64,000 bases of DNA, taken from positions 1-64,000 of the forward strand of contig JAHHHY010000013.1 of the NCBI GenBank assembly GCA_019359125.1. Direction: 5' to 3'. A program made the position numbers and the translations under genes. The notes beneath the pieces were generated by a model, which was not told the origin of the DNA, did not search any database, and worked only from the letters and a program-made list of their open reading frames with translations. Position 1 is the first letter of the stretch, and every line of letters starts with the position of its first letter. Origin of the DNA: Pleurocapsa minor GSE-CHR-MK 17-07R (GTDB lineage Bacteria > Chloroflexota > Anaerolineae > Aggregatilineales > Phototrophicaceae). Shown here piece after piece: positions 59,629 through 64,000 of this stretch.

Positions 59629-60402
59629 ATGACCTATGAAACCATCCTGACCGAGACCCCGGCCCCCGGCGTGGGGCTGGTGCGGCTGAACCGTCCGGCG
59701 GCGCTGAACGCGCTCAACGCCCAGATTACCGGCGAAATTTTCAGCGCGCTGGAGTCCTTTGACCGCGACGAGACCATCGGCTGTATGGTGCTGACCGGCT
59801 CGGACAAGGCCTTTGCGGCAGGCGCAGACATCAAGCAGATGCGCGAGGCCTCGCCCGTCGATATGCTGACGGACGACTTCACCGACTGGCGCCGCCTGTC
59901 CGCGCTGGCGAAGCCGGTCATCGCGGCGGTCAGCGGGTGGGCGCTGGGCGGCGGCTGCGAAATGGCGATGATGTGCGACATGATCGTCGCCAGCGAGAGC
60001 GCGAAATTCGGCCAGCCGGAAGTCGGCATCGGCATCATGCCGGGCGCGGGCGGCACACAGCGGCTGACGCGCGCGGTGGGCAAAGCGGTCGCCATGGAGG
60101 TCATGCTGGGCAGCCGCAACCTGACCGCCGAGGAAGCCGAGGCCGCCGGGCTGGTCAATCGCGTGTATCCGCTGGACAGCTATCTGGCCGAGGCCGTCGC
60201 GCTGGCCGGCAAAGTCGCGGCGCTGCCCCGCGTGTCCGTCCGGCTGATCAAGGATGCCATCAACAAAGCCGAAGAACTGCCGCTGTCGGCCGGGCTGGAA
60301 TACGAGAAGAAAAGCTTCTTCCTCACCTTTGCCACCGAAGACAAGCACGAGGGCATGGCGGCCTTCGTAGAAGAGCGACCGGCCCAGTGGAAGCACCGCT
60401 GA
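59629..60402 (+). CDS. Enoyl-CoA hydratase/isomerase family protein
   Basis: The 257-aa crotonase-fold protein has LNRPAALNALNAQI, the oxyanion-hole strand AFAAGADIKQM, ALGGGCEMAMMCDMIVASE with the catalytic Glu, and FGQPEVGIGIMPGAGGTQRL (second Glu), all as in short-chain enoyl-CoA hydratases (FadB/EchA type). The end overlaps the next gene by 16 nt. It hydrates 2-enoyl-CoA in fatty-acid breakdown; no other beta-oxidation gene is nearby. Confidence 0.9.
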   Translation: MTYETILTETPAPGVGLVRLNRPAALNALNAQITGEIFSALESFDRDETIGCMVLTGSDKAFAAGADIKQMREASPVDMLTDDFTDWRRLSALAKPVIAAVSGWALGGGCEMAMMCDMIVASESAKFGQPEVGIGIMPGAGGTQRLTRAVGKAVAMEVMLGSRNLTAEEAEAAGLVNRVYPLDSYLAEAVALAGKVAALPRVSVRLIKDAINKAEELPLSAGLEYEKKSFFLTFATEDKHEGMAAFVEERPAQWKHR

Positions 60403-61010
60403 CAATCCTCTACACGGCCAATCTGCGCGGCGAGCTGGGCTTTGCGCCGCGCCTGTTCACGATGCTGAAAGGCATGAAAGGGCAGGCCGCACAGGCGGGA
60501 TCCGCCGCCCTGCTGCTGGACCTGGGCGGCAGCGCGGATATGCAGGTGTGGCATAACGCGGTCACTGGCGGGCGCAGCAGCCTGTTTGCGCTTGACGCGA
60601 TGGGCTATGACGCCGCCAACGCGACGCATCTGCACCCGCAGAATATCGCCAAAATGCAGCCGTCGTGCCGCATGGCGCTGCTGGGCGAGGGACAGTCGCG
60701 CCGGCTAAAAGGCGCCCGCCTGTTTGTGCCGCCGCAGCCAGACGGCAACCCGGCCACGCTGAACATCGTGCTCATCCCGTCAGACGCGACCGCCTTTGAC
60801 CCGGACGCGCGCGTGCTGATGCTGCAGAATATCGCGCTGGGGCAGGTGGGCGCGGCACAAATCACGTTTGGTCCGAAAGGGGCCGCGCTGGGCAGCTCTG
60901 CCGTGTATGACGTGCCGGCCACTACCCCGCCAGACCCGACCGTGACCGGCGCGATCGAGTTTATCCTCAGCGAGGCGGATTATGTAATGCGCAAGGCGCA
61001 GGGGCGCTAG
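60387..61010 (+). CDS. Metallophosphatase/5'-nucleotidase-like N-terminal protein
   Basis: The 207-aa protein is read from GTG 60387, overlapping the hydratase. It begins LTILYTANLRGELGFAPRLFTMLK, with LLLDLGGSADMQVWH and AMGYDAANATHLH, a layout like the start of UshA-type metallophosphoesterases. The metal-binding Asp-x-His of active enzymes is not clear (TANLRGEL in its place), so it may be inactive. A longer frame from 59937 is out of phase with the hydratase and rejected. Similarity is weak, by eye. Confidence 0.5.
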   Translation: MEAPLTILYTANLRGELGFAPRLFTMLKGMKGQAAQAGSAALLLDLGGSADMQVWHNAVTGGRSSLFALDAMGYDAANATHLHPQNIAKMQPSCRMALLGEGQSRRLKGARLFVPPQPDGNPATLNIVLIPSDATAFDPDARVLMLQNIALGQVGAAQITFGPKGAALGSSAVYDVPATTPPDPTVTGAIEFILSEADYVMRKAQGR

Positions 61011-61019
61011 GCGGGCTTT

Positions 61020-62762
61020 TCAGCGCGGCGCGACAGGTGCAGGCAGCGTGATGGTGAAAAGGCTGCCGCGGCCCGGCGCGCTGTCGACGCTGATGTCGCC
61101 GCCGTGCCCGTCGACAATCAGCCGGGCGATGCTCAGGCCGAGTCCGCTGCCGCGCGTGGTGCGGGCTTCGTTGACCCGGTAGAAGCGATTGAAGATGCGC
61201 TGATGGTCCGCCGGGTCGATGCCGATGCCGCCGTCCTGCACCGACAGGCGCACCCCCTCGTCGTCCTGCGCCAGCCGCACGCTCACGGTTCCGCCGTCAT
61301 GGCTGTACTCCACGGCATTGCGCAGCAGCTCCAGGATCGCCCGCCCCAGCTGGTCGGCATCGCCCGGCACAGGCCGCGTTGCCTCCATCTCGATACACCA
61401 GACAATACCTTTCGCGCTGCTGACCTGTTCCAGCACGCTGATGTTGGCGCGCGCCAGCGCCGCCAGATCGACCGCCTGCGGCTGCGCGTCGTGCCCCGCG
61501 CCCAGCTGAATGATGTAGAGCATGTCATCGACCATCTTGTTCAGGTATGACTGCTGCTGCTGAATCTGCGTGATGTGGGTGGCACGCGCGTCGGCGTCCG
61601 TCAGCCGTGTCAGCAGATAGCTGCTGACCGAAATGACCGCCAGCGGCGTGCGGAATTCATGCCCGACATCGCGCACGAAGTTTTTCAGGATCAGGCCGCG
61701 CTCCTGCTCCAGGCGCAGTTCCATTTCCTGCTGGCGCAGGCGGCGAATGGTTTCCCGCTCGCGCTGGCGCGAGGCGATGTGGCCGATGCTGGCCCCATAC
61801 AGGCGCAGCAGCTCTGGCTGATACCCGTGCATGGGCTGCCGACCCAGATAATTGTCGCAGGCGATAAAGCCGATAAACCGGCCGGCATCCACAATCGGGG
61901 CAGACACATGCCAGCCATAGCCGATGACTTCCGTTCTGTCGTTATAGATCGGGGCATGCTGCTGAATGCGCGGCTGGCGGCCGCCCTCGACGAAGTCGAC
62001 GACAAAGCTGCCGCGATAGTCCCACTGCTGGGCGCGTTCATCGCGCAGATTGCCCGCCTCATCGATGCCATAGGTGCCGCACATCATGCCCGTTTCTTCT
62101 TCAAGAAACCACAGGCTCATGCGGTCAAAGCCCAAACGCTCGACCCCCAGCGCAACCCCTCGGCGGCACACATCATCAAACGAGGGCATCGCCCCCAGCT
62201 CAAGCTGGATTTCATTGAGGGTTTTCAGCTTTTCACTGAACTGATAGGTGCTGCTGGCTTCCCGACGCAGCAGCTCACCAGCCAGGCGTCTCGACAATGA
62301 CAGTTCGTCCAGCAGGGCGCGCAGCACGGGCCTGCCCTCATGCACGATGCTCCGTTTCTGCACATGCATGTCCAGCAGACGGCCATCCGCATGCCGGAAA
62401 GTTCCGTCGTATTCCACGATGCTGACGTCCGACTCCTGATAGGCGCGCACGGTCTGCTGCGCGGCTGGATGGGGTGCCTCCACGTCATCCAGCGTCAGCG
62501 CCAGCAGCGCCTCACGCGGATACCCCAGCACAGCAGACGCGTTTGTGCTGGCATCGAGAATCTGCCGTGTGTCGGGGTGTGCATACAGGGCGACCTGGGA
62601 AACAAAGGCATCGATCGGGGCGTTGCTTCGGGCAGCCTCCAGCAGGCGCTGAAGCTGCTGCCACTCCTGCTGCGCGAGTTGGGTGATGTGGTTGAACTGT
62701 TCAGGCGGAGCCAAAATTTCAGGCACTGTATTTCGGTCTGTCAGAAAAGGCACTGATCTCAT
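61020..62762 (-). CDS. PAS/GAF sensor histidine kinase
   Basis: The 580-aa kinase is read from ATG 62762 (RSVPFLTDRNTVPEIL). A frame to 62816 is possible, but TATAAT overlaps this point, so the start could be later. It has a PAS-like region ~40-150 (YAHPDTRQILDASTNASAVLGYPREAL), GAF ~190-345 (GVERLGFDRMSLWFLEEETG), H-box RDVGHEFRTPLAVISVSSY, N-box LLRNAVEYS and G-box TRGSGLGLSIARLIVDGHGG. It is soluble. No response regulator is adjacent. Confidence 0.85.
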   Translation of the reverse strand: MRSVPFLTDRNTVPEILAPPEQFNHITQLAQQEWQQLQRLLEAARSNAPIDAFVSQVALYAHPDTRQILDASTNASAVLGYPREALLALTLDDVEAPHPAAQQTVRAYQESDVSIVEYDGTFRHADGRLLDMHVQKRSIVHEGRPVLRALLDELSLSRRLAGELLRREASSTYQFSEKLKTLNEIQLELGAMPSFDDVCRRGVALGVERLGFDRMSLWFLEEETGMMCGTYGIDEAGNLRDERAQQWDYRGSFVVDFVEGGRQPRIQQHAPIYNDRTEVIGYGWHVSAPIVDAGRFIGFIACDNYLGRQPMHGYQPELLRLYGASIGHIASRQRERETIRRLRQQEMELRLEQERGLILKNFVRDVGHEFRTPLAVISVSSYLLTRLTDADARATHITQIQQQQSYLNKMVDDMLYIIQLGAGHDAQPQAVDLAALARANISVLEQVSSAKGIVWCIEMEATRPVPGDADQLGRAILELLRNAVEYSHDGGTVSVRLAQDDEGVRLSVQDGGIGIDPADHQRIFNRFYRVNEARTTRGSGLGLSIARLIVDGHGGDISVDSAPGRGSLFTITLPAPVAPR

Positions 62763-62827
62763 TATAGGAGGGTGTGAAAACCCATTCCATGCAGAATTCA
62801 GGGGTTCTGCGATCACTCATGCGCGGT

Positions 62828-63211
62828 TCATTCGCCTGAGTTGCTGAAATCATCCCAGGCGTCGCAGTAGCGGCGCGATTCTGGCCCCACCCACGGCATA
62901 AACCAGTCGTAGTCAAGATGGCCCGCGTCCGCATTGTTGAGCAGGTCTTCCAGAAAACAGGTGGCGGCGGCAGTCGAGACCGGTTCGTCGCCGTCCACCA
63001 GCAGCATCTCGATCAGGCCGAAGATGGCCGCCATATCCAGCGGGGCACCCGCGCGCAGGCCGTCGATCACGTATCCGGTGAACGCCTGCATATCGCCACA
63101 CACCCCGGCTGATTTGCCCTGCCAGTAGTCGACATGCGCCTGCCAGGCCGGCCCAAAATCAGGGACGGCCCGCAGGATCATCGGCACCATTTCATCAGCA
63201 AAAATTGTCAT
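62828..63211 (-). CDS. Probable immunity protein of the right-edge toxin
   Basis: The 127-aa acidic helical protein contains VPMILRAVPDFGPAWQAHVDYW, VIDGLRAGAPLDMAAIFGLIEMLLVDGDEPVSTAAATCFLEDLLNN. This resembles a small family (I recall it as DUF7674) often encoded next to polymorphic toxins. The start overlaps the end of the toxin gene by 4 nt (ATGA), the close coupling expected of toxin-immunity pairs. Family identity is from memory. Confidence 0.6.
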   Translation of the reverse strand: MTIFADEMVPMILRAVPDFGPAWQAHVDYWQGKSAGVCGDMQAFTGYVIDGLRAGAPLDMAAIFGLIEMLLVDGDEPVSTAAATCFLEDLLNNADAGHLDYDWFMPWVGPESRRYCDAWDDFSNSGE

Positions 63212-64000
63212 GGCTTGGCCTTCTCAGGCGTTTTGGCAGGCTCGGGCGGCTTCGCCAGCTCCGGCGATTTCAGCGCATCCTCAATATCCCTGATGATGTT
63301 TTCAGCGGCAATGCGGTCATTCTTGCGCTGGCTGAACTGCTCGGCCGTCTTGATATCGGGATGGTCCAGCGGATGCGTATCCAGCCAGTGGCGCAGACCG
63401 TTGATCGTGTCCTGGCCCTTCTGCGTGTGTTCTTTCTCGCCCACTTTCTGGCCGGTTGAGCGCTCGTGGCGGATGGCGTCGGCCGTGCTGCCGCTGCCGA
63501 TTTTGGCATTCTCGCGGTAATTGGCATCGACATGCTTTTTCAGTTCAGGATCATGCACAGTCGGCTTCTGCATGCTGCCACGCAGCGCCTGCGCCAGCAA
63601 TTCGCCCTGCTGAGGGCTTTGCGGGCTGGGCGCGGCATCCGACCACAGCGTGGGCTCAAGCTGTTTGGGCATGATGTCGCCCGGATACTCAAACACGTGG
63701 TCCATTGCCTCGGCAGCGCGCAGGCGGGCGGTGATATCGTTGCCCAGCTTCTGCGCCTCGGCCACAAAACGGTCGATCAGCTGGGCATCGGTGACATTCG
63801 TCATGCCGACATCCTGCGCCCACGTGCGCAGTTCGGTCAGGGTGGCAGCATCGGCGGCGGCCTCGTGCTTCGACGCCACAATCGAGCCCGTCTTGTCGAT
63901 GAACGGATGCTTCATGCCGCCCAGCCCGGCCTCCTGGAAGGCGTGATACACGCGCCCCAGATACTTGGCCAGCGCGCGCGCATCCGAGGCAGAATTGCCA
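63208..64000 (-). CDS. C-terminal part of a polymorphic toxin-like protein, cut by the window edge
   Basis: The frame is open from 64000 (upstream codons read GNSASDARALAKYLGRVYHAF) to its stop at 63208, at least 264 codons. The C-terminal module KIGSGSTADAIRHERSTGQKVGEKEHTQKGQDTINGLRHWLDTHP...AENIIRDIEDAL matches a module seen at the ends of several secreted toxin proteins, in which TADA-x-R-x-E and HTQK are conserved. The last ~15 residues are Pro-Lys-rich. The partner immunity gene overlaps it. The N-terminal delivery region is outside the window. Confidence 0.6.
   Translation of the reverse strand, partial: GNSASDARALAKYLGRVYHAFQEAGLGGMKHPFIDKTGSIVASKHEAAADAATLTELRTWAQDVGMTNVTDAQLIDRFVAEAQKLGNDITARLRAAEAMDHVFEYPGDIMPKQLEPTLWSDAAPSPQSPQQGELLAQALRGSMQKPTVHDPELKKHVDANYRENAKIGSGSTADAIRHERSTGQKVGEKEHTQKGQDTINGLRHWLDTHPLDHPDIKTAEQFSQRKNDRIAAENIIRDIEDALKSPELAKPPEPAKTPEKAKP

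Overview
The window is high-GC bacterial DNA. Its gene content points to the Chloroflexota, probably an Anaerolineae-like lineage. This is inferred from secreted beta-propeller/SH3 proteins with Pro-Thr-Ala linkers, an NB-ARC/LuxR-type regulator, a MshA-like GT4 enzyme, many GTG/TTG starts and leaderless-looking genes. No rRNA or other taxonomic marker is present, so the assignment is tentative.

Layout, left to right. (1) 1-3.5 kb is an AT-richer accessory block on the minus strand. It holds five tandem paralogues resembling CdiI-type immunity proteins in ~600 bp repeat units, plus a sixth immunity-like gene that looks cut by a transposase remnant at the window edge. (2) 3.5-13.7 kb is mostly housekeeping or signalling: a HEAT-repeat protein, a large secreted SH3 protein, a LuxR/NB-ARC regulator, a GT4 glycosyltransferase, two histidine phosphatases, a lipocalin-like protein and an SppA-type protease. 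(3) 13.7-15.7 kb is a tRNA-Gln whose 3' half is repeated 1.85 kb downstream; the two copies bracket a TetR/SDR pair with twin palindromic operators. (4) 15.8-19.7 kb has an AT-rich secreted protein preceded by a perfect hairpin, then a pirin/SRPBCC/NmrA group divergent from an HxlR regulator. (5) 19.8-27.8 kb is accessory: a 1604-aa helicase-nuclease and a 772-aa metalloprotease effector with an N-terminus like extracellular contractile-injection-system cargo and a 14 x 10-residue repeat, with an unknown partner gene. (6) 28.2-33.6 kb is a LacI-controlled sugar ABC transporter followed by a GDSL hydrolase. (7) 33.6-43.2 kb has carbonic anhydrase, a DUF6062-like protein, a VOC/PhnB protein, a LysR-controlled sulfide/persulfide operon (two rhodaneses, TauE/SafE, persulfide dioxygenase-rhodanese), a GAF histidine kinase and a second SH3 protein. 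(8) 43.3-52.6 kb has a class-III aminotransferase, an AT-rich HNH nuclease, a GT2, an esterase-fold protein lacking its serine, acetyltransferases, a PPC-like secreted protein and an ABC-F ATPase. (9) 52.6-61 kb has a GNAT, an AT-rich DUF262/DUF1524 (GmrSD-like) restriction protein, a dehydrogenase/double-TIM-barrel sugar operon behind a perfect 16-bp palindrome, two small paralogues, a thioredoxin-reductase-like protein, an enoyl-CoA hydratase and a phosphoesterase-like protein. (10) 61-64 kb has a PAS/GAF histidine kinase and a toxin/immunity pair running off the right edge.

The main theme of the accessory DNA is conflict: orphan immunity arrays, a toxin-immunity pair, an injected metalloprotease candidate, and three nuclease genes plausibly used in defence, sitting as lower-GC patches in a high-GC backbone.
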